Source: an uncultured Flavobacteriales bacterium (GTDB lineage: Bacteria; Bacteroidota; Bacteroidia; Flavobacteriales; Crocinitomicaceae). From it: a stretch of DNA of 21,302 nucleotides. Of the stretch, positions 7,167 through 13,957 are shown piece after piece (the stretch's first letter is position 1; every line of letters begins with the position of its first letter). The stretch lies in NCBI GenBank assembly GCA_946479985.1, contig CAMLIF010000067.1:1-21302 (forward strand), written 5' to 3'. Both the position numbers and the translations under genes were made by a program. Under the pieces are notes generated by a model. It saw only the letters and a list, made by a program, of their open reading frames with translations. It did no database searches and was not told the origin of the DNA.

Positions 7167-10100
7167 TTATTTCAGGATACTCACTTTCTGAATGCTCTGT
7201 GATCCATTCGCATGAACCGAGTTCACAAAGTAAACTCCGCTTTCTAATCCTTTCAGGTTCATTTCTGATTTCCCGATTGGCAATTCTTCTGAATAAACCG
7301 ATTGACCGCCGGCGTTTGTAATGGTAATTGAAACGGCATTGCTTGTTTCAAGGGTGAACGATCCCTCATTCGGGTTTGGATAGATGCTAATGTTGCTTAG
7401 TTCCAATTCGCTTACGGCAAGGTCTGTAATTGTAAAACAATCAGACATAACACTGCATGCGCTGATGCTGATAGTAACTGCGTAACTTCCGTTCACAGTT
7501 GGATTGTAAGTCTGACTTGTAGCGCCCTGGATATCCTCTTCCAAATTACAATCGTACCACTGATAAGAAGTGGCTGATTCAGTAGCTGTAAGCGTTGTTC
7601 CGTCAAAAGTAACCTCATCATTCAAAGGTGTGTAAATCAACTCCTCGGTTTGGGTAGAAATATTTCCCTGTGCATCTGTATAAGTCCAGGTAATAGTTGT
7701 TGTTCCCGGAGTTGTTACAGGCAAATCTGTTGTTGTTCCTGTAATGGTTCCGCCGCAGTTGTCTGTGGCTGTTGGAAGATCCAATGTTGTAAACGGACAA
7801 GAACTCATCTCTGTTGGTAAACTAGCCGCATCCGGAACCGGCGCGGTAACATCGTGAATAATTACTTGTTGCGTTTGAATATAGGTTGATCCGTTTGGAG
7901 CAAGATATGTCCAGATAATTTCTGTTGCTCCTTCACCTGAAATCGGGAAAATGGTAGTAGTTGTTCCAGTAACCAATCCTGAACAATTCAAAGTTGCTGT
8001 TGGAGCAGTAACCGATTGAACTTCACATTCTGCGGTTATGTTTGGAAGTGATACAACACTTGGAAGTGCGCTTGCATCACCAATAATAAGATTCAAGACT
8101 ACAACTGAATCGCATCCTCCAACATTGGTTAAAGTCATGGAAGCGGTATTATTATTTGCAGTATACGTTATTCCATCAATCCATGTGTAAGACGCACAAG
8201 CAACGTGTTGATCGGTAACATTCGATTGCTGACAGTTATTGTTTCTGTATACATTTGATTGAAGACCTGTTACACCATCATTCCCGCAAATAATAACATC
8301 CTGATCTATATCTCCATCGATATCACCAAAAGCAGTCATACCATAAGAAGCTCCGGCAAACGGTGTTCCGGTGATTAGTGTGAACAATCCTGACCCATCA
8401 TTGGCGTACATTTTGGCCATTGAACCACTCGTATTGCTGTATCCGATGGTCAACAAATCCTGATCTAAATCGTTATCAATATCAGCAAACACCAATCCAC
8501 TTGAAATAGTAGGTTCGAATGGTGTTCCTGCAACAATCGTAAAGGTTCCTGTTCCGTCATTTTCATACAATTCTGCGGCGTAAGTTGATGAAGCTGCTTC
8601 ACCGGCAATGACTAAATCCATATCCTGGTCGTTGTCAACATCGGCAAAAGCAATCGCACCTTGTTGCACTCCCGGAAAAGGAGAAGCAACTAATGTAAAT
8701 ACACCCGCCCCGTTATTGGTGCACAGATGAGCAACCCGACCAACGTCACCATAACCCGTATACAGCAAGTCATCGTCATTATCGCCGTCGATATCAGTGA
8801 ACGCAATATTTCCGTTATTAGCACCTTCAAATGAATTAGAAGCGGAAAGGGTAAAGGCCCCTGAACCATCGTTTAGCCAAAGCTGACCAACATTTCCAAC
8901 GAAAATGGTAAAACCAGTAATAAATACGTCCTGATCTCCATCACTATCAACATCATTAAATTGTATTGCACCTGAGGAAACAGGCGGGAACGTTGTGTTC
9001 GGAACTTCTGTAAATAATCCGGTTCCGTCATTGGTAAACAATTTAACCATCTGGGCTCCTCCGTAACCGGACATCATTAAATCATCATCTCCATCATTGT
9101 CAATATCGGCAAAATCGGCTGCTGCATTGGCAAGGCCCGGGAATACATTCATAGGATCGAGCGTGTAACCACCGTTACCATCATTGAGGTAAAGATTCGA
9201 ATTGAATCCGGCAGAGCCCTGACCGTTCATAAATGCATCCAAATCACCGTCGTTGTCAATATCTGCCAATTCTACTGCACCATAACTAAGTCCTGTAAAC
9301 GGAGATGTGCTGATTGCTGCAAAAACGCCGTTTCCGTCATTTTGATACAATTTTGCTGTTGAAGAACCGGTAACAACCAGGTCGTCATCTGCATCACCAT
9401 CTATGTCTTCAAACGAAACACAACCATTATTAACTCCTGTGAATGGCGTTCCTGCAACGGGTGTAAACACACCACTTCCATCATTGGAATACAAAATGGT
9501 ATTATTACCTAACCCCGGTACACTTCCGCAAATAACAAGGTCTTCATCACCATCGTTATCTACATCATTGAAATCGAGCCAGGCACTTCCGAAATCAGAA
9601 AAAGAACTCGTATTATCCAATGTAAATACACCTGCACCATCATTGAAATACAATTTTGTTGTTCCGCCGGTATTCGGATCGTTACCTGCAATTACGATAT
9701 CCATATCGGTATCATTATCTATATCAGAAAATGCAATGTCTGAACCGTTTAACGCAGGAAAACTACTCGCTGTAAGGGTGAAAATCCCACTTCCATCATT
9801 TAAGTACATTCCTGAAAAAGTACCGGAATCACCATAACCCATTAAAACCAAATCAGCATCACCGTCACCATCAACATCGCCGAATTCTGACGTACCAAGG
9901 TAAATTCCGGTAAACGTAGTACTAGCAAGTGCATCGAAAGTGAAATTTCCCGATCCGTCATTGATGTATAAGTCTGCTTTTACACCGCTATTCGCTTGTC
10001 CGCAGATCAGTACATCCGTATCGAGATCGCCATCTACATCTGCAACAGATAAAGAGCTGTAGCCCACACCCACAAAAGAAGTGCTGGCAAGCGTGAATAC

Positions 10101-10499
10101 TCCTGAGCCATCATTGATATATAAGCCTGCAGTGTATGAAGAAACATCCTGACCGCTAATGATCACATCCTCGTCGCCATCGTCTTCAACGTCTAAAAAA
10201 ACAATGGATCCGTCGTAAACTCCAACAAACGGAGTAGCAGGATCTAACTGGAATGCGCCTGAACCGTTATTCAAATACAGGTTACATTTCATAACGCCTT
10301 GCGGATTTTGACCAGCAATGAGTAGATCAGTATCCCCATCATTATCTACATCTGCGGTTGCATGAGCAGTTGCATTCAGTCCCTCCAACTCATCAAGGGT
10401 TTGTAATGCAGGAAGAGGAGGTCCGATCTTTTGAAAATTATTTTGAGCAAGTAGTTGATGGCTCAGCGCGAGTGCGAATAAAAAGGCAATTTGTTTCAT
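7167..10499 (-). CDS. Secreted FG-GAP/VCBS beta-propeller protein with T9SS type A sorting domain
   Basis: 1110 residues, complete. A signal peptide (1-19, ending LLAQ/N) is followed at about 45-745 by 14 FG-GAP/VCBS repeats, each with a Ca-binding motif of the form DxDxDGDxDLxxxG (for example DVDNDGDTDLLIAG) and a following LYLNDGSGxF strand. Fourteen repeats would fit two seven-bladed propellers (inference). At about 757-805 is a CASYTW...GGCDSVVVLNL module, then two HYR-like modules (about 805-965), an Ig-like stretch ending SACSVMSDCF, and a C-terminal T9SS type A domain from about 1036 (ISIYPNPNEGSFTL ... GVYFVNSV... KVSILK). The protein should cross the outer membrane by T9SS and be anchored or released. 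The ligand is unknown. A LytTR-type operator and TACTTTCG promoter lie directly upstream. Confidence 0.94.
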   Translation of the reverse strand: MKQIAFLFALALSHQLLAQNNFQKIGPPLPALQTLDELEGLNATAHATADVDNDGDTDLLIAGQNPQGVMKCNLYLNNGSGAFQLDPATPFVGVYDGSIVFLDVEDDGDEDVIISGQDVSSYTAGLYINDGSGVFTLASTSFVGVGYSSLSVADVDGDLDTDVLICGQANSGVKADLYINDGSGNFTFDALASTTFTGIYLGTSEFGDVDGDGDADLVLMGYGDSGTFSGMYLNDGSGIFTLTASSFPALNGSDIAFSDIDNDTDMDIVIAGNDPNTGGTTKLYFNDGAGVFTLDNTSSFSDFGSAWLDFNDVDNDGDEDLVICGSVPGLGNNTILYSNDGSGVFTPVAGTPFTGVNNGCVSFEDIDGDADDDLVVTGSSTAKLYQNDGNGVFAAISTSPFTGLSYGAVELADIDNDGDLDAFMNGQGSAGFNSNLYLNDGNGGYTLDPMNVFPGLANAAADFADIDNDGDDDLMMSGYGGAQMVKLFTNDGTGLFTEVPNTTFPPVSSGAIQFNDVDSDGDQDVFITGFTIFVGNVGQLWLNDGSGAFTLSASNSFEGANNGNIAFTDIDGDNDDDLLYTGYGDVGRVAHLCTNNGAGVFTLVASPFPGVQQGAIAFADVDNDQDMDLVIAGEAASSTYAAELYENDGTGTFTIVAGTPFEPTISSGLVFADIDNDLDQDLLTIGYSNTSGSMAKMYANDGSGLFTLITGTPFAGASYGMTAFGDIDGDIDQDVIICGNDGVTGLQSNVYRNNNCQQSNVTDQHVACASYTWIDGITYTANNNTASMTLTNVGGCDSVVVLNLIIGDASALPSVVSLPNITAECEVQSVTAPTATLNCSGLVTGTTTTIFPISGEGATEIIWTYLAPNGSTYIQTQQVIIHDVTAPVPDAASLPTEMSSCPFTTLDLPTATDNCGGTITGTTTDLPVTTPGTTTITWTYTDAQGNISTQTEELIYTPLNDEVTFDGTTLTATESATSYQWYDCNLEEDIQGATSQTYNPTVNGSYAVTISISACSVMSDCFTITDLAVSELELSNISIYPNPNEGSFTLETSNAVSITITNAGGQSVYSEELPIGKSEMNLKGLESGVYFVNSVHANGSQSIQKVSILK

Positions 10500-10527
10500 G
10501 AGACTTTTGTAAATCGTTATTGAATAT

Positions 10528-10557
10528 CGAAAGTACCTAATGCATGATCTACGAAAA
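10528..10557 (-). promoter_or_regulatory. Promoter of the FG-GAP gene (-7 TACTTTCG)
   Basis: Minus strand TACTTTCG at 10535-10528, identical to the boxes at the SprB and RCC1 genes, with a T-run in place of the -33 TTG about 19 bases upstream. It begins after exactly 32 bases from the operator edge at 10568. The predicted leader is only about 20-25 nt. Confidence 0.6.
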
Positions 10558-10567
10558 AAAATATGGT

Positions 10568-10597
10568 GCGAACGACGAGAATATGTAAACGAACTAC
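10568..10597 (-). promoter_or_regulatory. LytTR-type operator upstream of the FG-GAP gene
   Basis: Minus strand: GTAGTTCGT (10597-10589), spacer TTACATATTCTC, GTCGTTCGC (10576-10568), then ACCAT. The half-sites are 21 bp apart start to start. The upstream flank shares GAAGCCTGTTTT with the SprB-gene operator at nearly the same distance, so the whole promoter region looks like a copy of that one. Confidence 0.7.
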
Positions 10598-10626
10598 CCT
10601 TTATGGCTGAAAACAGGCTTCAGAAA

Positions 10627-12687
10627 CTATTTTTTTTCCGGAAATCGAATCTCAACCAACATGCCTTCGGTAGATCGGATAGTAATCTCTCCATCGATCT
10701 GTTTGGTCATTAAATGAACAAGGCTTAAGCCTATGCTGCTATCGCGTCTTGATTCATTCGCATCGAAACCAATTCCGTTGTCTTTTACCCGAAAGAGCCA
10801 CATTTCGTTTTGCTGTTGTTCGAGAGAAACCTCTATTTTACCTGTATCGGTTGGGAATGCGTATTTTAAGGAGTTGGTGATTAATTCATTTAAGATTAGT
10901 GCCAGCGGCATAGCCAGTTTGGTATGGAAAAGCAGCGACGGAATTTTCGCTTCTAACACAATTCCCGGTTTCGACTCCAGCATTTGGCGGTAGAACTGCA
11001 GTACCTCGCTGAAATAATCACTCATGTTTACTTCCAGCTTGGAATTACCTAAATGAAGCAGCTGGTGCATCACCGACATGGCCTGAATTCTATTCTCACT
11101 CTTGATCAGATATTCACGGATTTCTTCACTGTCGGCAGTATCAGCTTGAATAGAAAGCAGGGAAGAGATCATTTGCAAACTGTTGTTTACCCGGTGATGG
11201 ACTTCCTGTAGCAAGACTTCTTTGTGTTCATTCTCGTTCGAAAGTACTTCGGCAAGTTGTTTTCTGTTTTTGTATGCTTTACGTGCGAAAAACCAAACAA
11301 CCAGCGCGGAGATCAATAAACCGATCAGGATGATGGTTAAATATAGTCGCTGCTGGCTGCTTAATTTATTTTGTTCGCTGAGCTGAAAAATGACTTTGTC
11401 GTGTTTACGCTGCTCGGCAATTGCCTTTTTATCGTACGCATATTTCAATACCGTATTGTAGCTCTTTTCCTCTGCCTCCTGGTTAACAATACTATCTCTG
11501 TACAGTAACCAAAGTTTTTGGTGCATGAAAGCTGATTTGAAATCATTTGAAGCGCTATCCAGTTGAACAAAAGTCCAATATGCTTCTTTAATATTGTTTT
11601 TTTCACCGATATCAATGCTTTTACGCAGCGATAAATCAATCAACTCCCTTGCCTTTTCCAGCTTACCAAGCTTAATATAAATCCTGGCCATTGTCAGATA
11701 AGAATTGGTGATCTCACTAATGTCATTAATAAAGATGCTGTTTTCCAGAGAAGTATTACAAATCTTAAGTGCTTCCTCGTATCTGCCGATTTTATAGTAC
11801 AGCTTTGCTTTATCATTATAGGCTATTGCCAATCCGCCTCTATCGTTAATTGCTGTATAAGATTGAATGGCTTTATCATACATAACTAAGGCTTCCTGGT
11901 ACCTTTCCAGGTCTTTGTATACAATTCCGATATTCACATAGGCATTTCCCGACCCGTTTTTATCTTCGGCCCGTAAACAAAGTTTTAACGAACGCTTATA
12001 CATAATCAGGGCTTGTTCTTCGTTACCCTGATCTGCGTAAACATTTCCTATCGAATTGTATTCGTCGGCTTTCCCGTCATAGTCATTTAATTTGTCGTAG
12101 TTTCGCAGCGACTCATAATGCATTTTGAGAGATTCAGGAAGATTTCCCAGGGAGTAGTATGTAACACCCAGATTCTGGTAAACATCAGCGAGCAAGCTGA
12201 TATTCTTTTTCCTTTTGGCATAACTCAAAGCATAATTATAACAGCGCAGTGAATTCCGATAATCACTCCGGACATCATACACATATCCAATGTTTACAAA
12301 TGCGTCTATAACCCCCATTTCACGACCCAATCTCCGATTACACTCCAGGCCAAGACGATACATTCTCAATGCCTCATCATTTTTCCCGTCGTAACTGTAA
12401 ATAAATCCGAGATTCGAATATGAAACCGCAATTCCAACACTATCCTTAATATCCTTAGCCAGTTGCAGGGCTTTTCCTCCATATTTCAGTGCGTGATGAT
12501 AATCGCCTTCATCTATATAGTCCATGCTCAAGTCATTCAAAAGCGTCACCTGATTGCTATCACGTTTGGCATGAGACAATTGTTTCAGCATTTTCTGCTG
12601 TGGCATATTCTGACTAAAGCAGGATACTGATAAAGCAACAAACAACTGGATGGCAAGAAAAAAGGAAATGGATTGTTTATTCATCAT
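10627..12687 (-). CDS. TPR-repeat sensor histidine kinase, HisKA_2 family
   Basis: 686 residues from the chosen ATG at 12687. An upstream ATG at 12732 would add 15 residues before the signal peptide and is disfavoured, because it puts the start almost on the operator. A signal peptide or anchor covers about 1-25 (FFLAIQLFVALSVSCFSQ). Tetratricopeptide repeats fill about 40-390 (AYNDKAKLYYKIGRYEEALKI type). A transmembrane helix at about 450-470 (LTIILIGLLISALVVWFF) precedes the HisKA_2 motif EVHHRVNNSLQMI (H497-H498), a HATPase N-box N605 (LNELITNSLKYAF), and DNGIGF (636-641). The TPR part is predicted periplasmic and the kinase cytoplasmic. HisKA_2 TPR kinases in Bacteroidota usually pair with LytTR regulators, and one lies 129 bp upstream on the same strand. 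An operator copy sits between the two. Confidence 0.92.
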   Translation of the reverse strand: MMNKQSISFFLAIQLFVALSVSCFSQNMPQQKMLKQLSHAKRDSNQVTLLNDLSMDYIDEGDYHHALKYGGKALQLAKDIKDSVGIAVSYSNLGFIYSYDGKNDEALRMYRLGLECNRRLGREMGVIDAFVNIGYVYDVRSDYRNSLRCYNYALSYAKRKKNISLLADVYQNLGVTYYSLGNLPESLKMHYESLRNYDKLNDYDGKADEYNSIGNVYADQGNEEQALIMYKRSLKLCLRAEDKNGSGNAYVNIGIVYKDLERYQEALVMYDKAIQSYTAINDRGGLAIAYNDKAKLYYKIGRYEEALKICNTSLENSIFINDISEITNSYLTMARIYIKLGKLEKARELIDLSLRKSIDIGEKNNIKEAYWTFVQLDSASNDFKSAFMHQKLWLLYRDSIVNQEAEEKSYNTVLKYAYDKKAIAEQRKHDKVIFQLSEQNKLSSQQRLYLTIILIGLLISALVVWFFARKAYKNRKQLAEVLSNENEHKEVLLQEVHHRVNNSLQMISSLLSIQADTADSEEIREYLIKSENRIQAMSVMHQLLHLGNSKLEVNMSDYFSEVLQFYRQMLESKPGIVLEAKIPSLLFHTKLAMPLALILNELITNSLKYAFPTDTGKIEVSLEQQQNEMWLFRVKDNGIGFDANESRRDSSIGLSLVHLMTKQIDGEITIRSTEGMLVEIRFPEKK

Positions 12688-12761
12688 ACGTAAGATGTTG
12701 TAGTAGCATACTTTGGGTAGTGCAAGCAACAAATATTTGACGATTTATGCAACAGAATGGT

Positions 12762-12791
12762 ACGAACTACCTGATTTTGTATACATACAAC
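12762..12791 (-). promoter_or_regulatory. LytTR-type operator between regulator and kinase genes (diverged)
   Basis: Minus strand: GTTGTATGT (12791-12783), spacer ATACAAAATCAG, GTAGTTCGT (12770-12762), then ACCAT. Spacing, spacer start and trailing ACCAT match the other copies. No good -7 box lies at the standard 32-bp distance (TTGCTTGC there), so this promoter may be weak, use another start, or be repressed rather than activated. Confidence 0.55.
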
Positions 12792-12816
12792 CAACAAAAG
12801 GAACAATTGGCTGATA

Positions 12817-13506
12817 CTAGATTTCATTCAGCTTTTCCCGATATGTTCTTCCTACAGGCAATTTGACGTCATTGATAACAACAAATGCAGACGAATATTC
12901 CGAAATCATCTTTCTGTTGATCACATACGATCTGTGAATACGGACAAAATCTACATTAGGCAACTGGGAGTGCAGGTCAGTAATTACATTTCTCACGAGT
13001 CTGCGCTTGGAATTCTGACAATAAATCACCGTATAATTTCCTTCGGCCTCAAGCCATAGGATTTCATTACAGGGAATTTGGGCAACTACGTGTCCGTCTT
13101 TGATCTGAAGAAATTGTTCTGCCGCTGCAGGATTTACATTAAACAATGCCAATTCAATTGCCACCACCAAATCTTCTTTCTTAAACGGTTTTACCAGGTA
13201 GGCATTCGGATGGGTGAATTTCACCTTAGCCACCATTTCCGGGCTTGAGTGGGAGGTTATATAAACAAATGGGATTTTGTACTGGGAGTGAATAAGGTTT
13301 CCCAAATCGATTCCCGTCCGCTCACCTTCAAGCATAATGTCGGTAATTACAATCTGCGGTTTTTGGTTCTCAATGATCCCAATGGCTTCATCCACATTGG
13401 TAACGTACTGAACCGACTCGTAACCGGCATTTCTGAGTATACGGGAAATGTTCTCCGCAATCAGCAATTCGTCTTCAACAATTAAAATGAGGCCTTCTTT
13501 GTTCAT
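12817..13506 (-). CDS. LytTR-family response regulator (REC + LytTR)
   Basis: 229 residues from ATG at 13506. A longer frame could start at 13569, but its extra 21 residues are basic, unlike the family, and span a hairpin and putative promoter. The receiver domain begins MNKEGLILIVEDE, with E11-D12, phosphoacceptor D56 in IVITDIMLEG, a conserved T in YITSHSS and K in YLVKPF. A LytTR DNA-binding domain fills about 135-229 (ILWLEAEGNYTVIY ... FVRIHRSYVINRKMI ... LPVGRTYREKL). LytTR domains bind paired 9-bp direct repeats with about two-turn spacing, which is what recurs five times in this window. I infer it is the regulator of those promoters, phosphorylated by the downstream TPR kinase. Confidence 0.93.
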   Translation of the reverse strand: MNKEGLILIVEDELLIAENISRILRNAGYESVQYVTNVDEAIGIIENQKPQIVITDIMLEGERTGIDLGNLIHSQYKIPFVYITSHSSPEMVAKVKFTHPNAYLVKPFKKEDLVVAIELALFNVNPAAAEQFLQIKDGHVVAQIPCNEILWLEAEGNYTVIYCQNSKRRLVRNVITDLHSQLPNVDFVRIHRSYVINRKMISEYSSAFVVINDVKLPVGRTYREKLNEI

Positions 13507-13515
13507 TTTGGAGGA

Positions 13516-13544
13516 CACGATTCTTCGTTTGATAAAGAATCGTG
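13516..13544 (-). promoter_or_regulatory. Perfect 10-bp hairpin in the leader of the LytTR gene
   Basis: CACGATTCTT (13516-13525) and AAGAATCGTG (13535-13544) are perfect inverted repeats around a 9-base loop. In the minus-strand mRNA the hairpin ends 9 nt before the ATG at 13506, so it could affect ribosome access or 5'-end stability. It lacks a U-tract and is not a terminator. Confidence 0.6.
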
Positions 13545-13547
13545 GAG

Positions 13548-13555
13548 CGAAGGTA
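13548..13555 (-). promoter_or_regulatory. Possible -7 box of the LytTR gene
   Basis: Minus strand TACCTTCG differs by one base from the TACTTTCG boxes of the other promoters. There are 42 bases between it and the edge of the operator at 13598, one helical turn more than the standard 32, and the operator is in the reverse orientation relative to this gene. No clear -33 TTG is at 19 bases. Confidence 0.4.
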
Positions 13556-13597
13556 AAAACTTTCCACAAGGAACGGGAACAATTGAGGCAGAATATG

Positions 13598-13627
13598 GTC
13601 GTTCGTATACAAAAATCGGTTGTTCAC
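13598..13627 (+). promoter_or_regulatory. LytTR-type operator between the LytTR gene and the RCC1 gene
   Basis: Plus strand: GTCGTTCGT (13598-13606), spacer ATACAAAAATCG, GTTGTTCAC (13619-13627), followed by CCCAA instead of ACCAT. Half-sites are 21 bp apart. It faces right, toward a TTG/TATTTTAG promoter, but could also act on the divergent LytTR gene (autoregulation). Confidence 0.65.
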
Positions 13628-13636
13628 CCCAAATTT

Positions 13637-13667
13637 TTGACTTTAGGGGTTCCCGGTCATATTTTAG
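13637..13667 (+). promoter_or_regulatory. Rightward promoter P1 (TTG / TATTTTAG)
   Basis: TTG at 13637-13639, 20 bases, TATTTTAG at 13660-13667. The box starts after exactly 32 bases from the operator edge at 13627, the same register as at the SprB, FG-GAP and RCC1 genes. Transcription would start near 13672-13675 and meet a strong terminator about 75 nt later. Confidence 0.5.
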
Positions 13668-13672
13668 ATCTC

Positions 13673-13750
13673 AGAAAACTTTACTGTAACTGTATTATAC
13701 CTACTACACGATTTGAAAAGAGGAACCCTACCGGTTCCTCTTTTTGTTTT
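13673..13750 (+). ncRNA. Candidate short RNA (about 70-80 nt) or attenuated leader
   Basis: The segment runs from the predicted start of promoter P1 to the U-tract of an intrinsic terminator. It holds no convincing open reading frame. The first 40 or so bases are A/U-rich and largely unstructured by eye, and the rest is the terminator hairpin. This matches the general build of a bacterial small RNA. It belongs to no RNA family I can name. The alternative is an attenuator in a long RCC1 leader. Ends are inferred, not observed. Confidence 0.4.
13716..13750 (+). terminator. Intrinsic terminator in the regulatory region
   Basis: AAAAGAGGAACC (13716-13727) pairs perfectly with GGTTCCTCTTTT (13733-13744) around the loop CTACC, followed by TGTTTTTT on the plus strand. 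No protein gene on the plus strand ends here, so the terminator serves a transcript starting within the preceding 100 or so bases, or insulates the RCC1 promoter. Confidence 0.8.
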
Positions 13751-13802
13751 TTAACCCGTTCCCGGAACCACCAACGTTACAGTCTTCTTTTTAGTAAATT
13801 CT

Positions 13803-13832
13803 GTTGTTCACATACAAAAGCCTGTCGTCTGT
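13803..13832 (+). promoter_or_regulatory. LytTR-type operator upstream of the RCC1 gene
   Basis: Plus strand: GTTGTTCAC (13803-13811), spacer ATACAAAAGCCT, GTCGTCTGT (13824-13832), then ACCAA. Half-sites are 21 bp apart. Upstream flank TTTTTAGTA (near 13789) is also present at the SprB-gene operator in a similar position. A weaker half-site-like GTCTTCTTT sits 21 bp further upstream at 13782. Confidence 0.65.
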
Positions 13833-13843
13833 ACCAATTTCCA

Positions 13844-13872
13844 TTGGTTGTTTAGTTTAAGGTCTACTTTCG
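13844..13872 (+). promoter_or_regulatory. Promoter of the RCC1 gene (TTG / TACTTTCG)
   Basis: TTG at 13844-13846, 18 bases, TACTTTCG at 13865-13872. The box starts after exactly 32 bases from the operator edge at 13832 and is identical to those at the SprB and FG-GAP genes. Predicted leader is about 80 nt to the ATG at 13958. Confidence 0.65.
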
Positions 13873-13957
13873 CTCCCAATTATACCCTCGCATTGTTTTA
13901 TCTTATGACGCCAACCGGTGTTTTTCTAAGGTAAACAGTGAGGATTATTACTATTTT

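Noticed and set aside
7091..7321. Plus-strand 76-residue open frame after the outer-membrane protein gene
   Set aside because: It starts directly after a stop codon, runs through the bidirectional terminator and is antisense to the conserved T9SS sorting domain of the FG-GAP gene.
10598..10626. CTGAA...TTCAG hairpin after the kinase stop as a terminator
   Set aside because: The stem is about 5 bp with no U-tract, and the sequence is better explained as conserved upstream flank of the operator.
12732..13569. Upstream ATGs of the kinase (12732) and LytTR (13569) genes as true starts
   Set aside because: The extra residues do not fit the families, displace the kinase signal peptide from the N-terminus, and overlap promoter or hairpin elements.
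13448..13855. Plus-strand 135-residue open frame across the regulatory region
   Set aside because: It overlaps the start of the LytTR gene antisense, covers two operators, a promoter and a terminator, and has no recognisable protein features.
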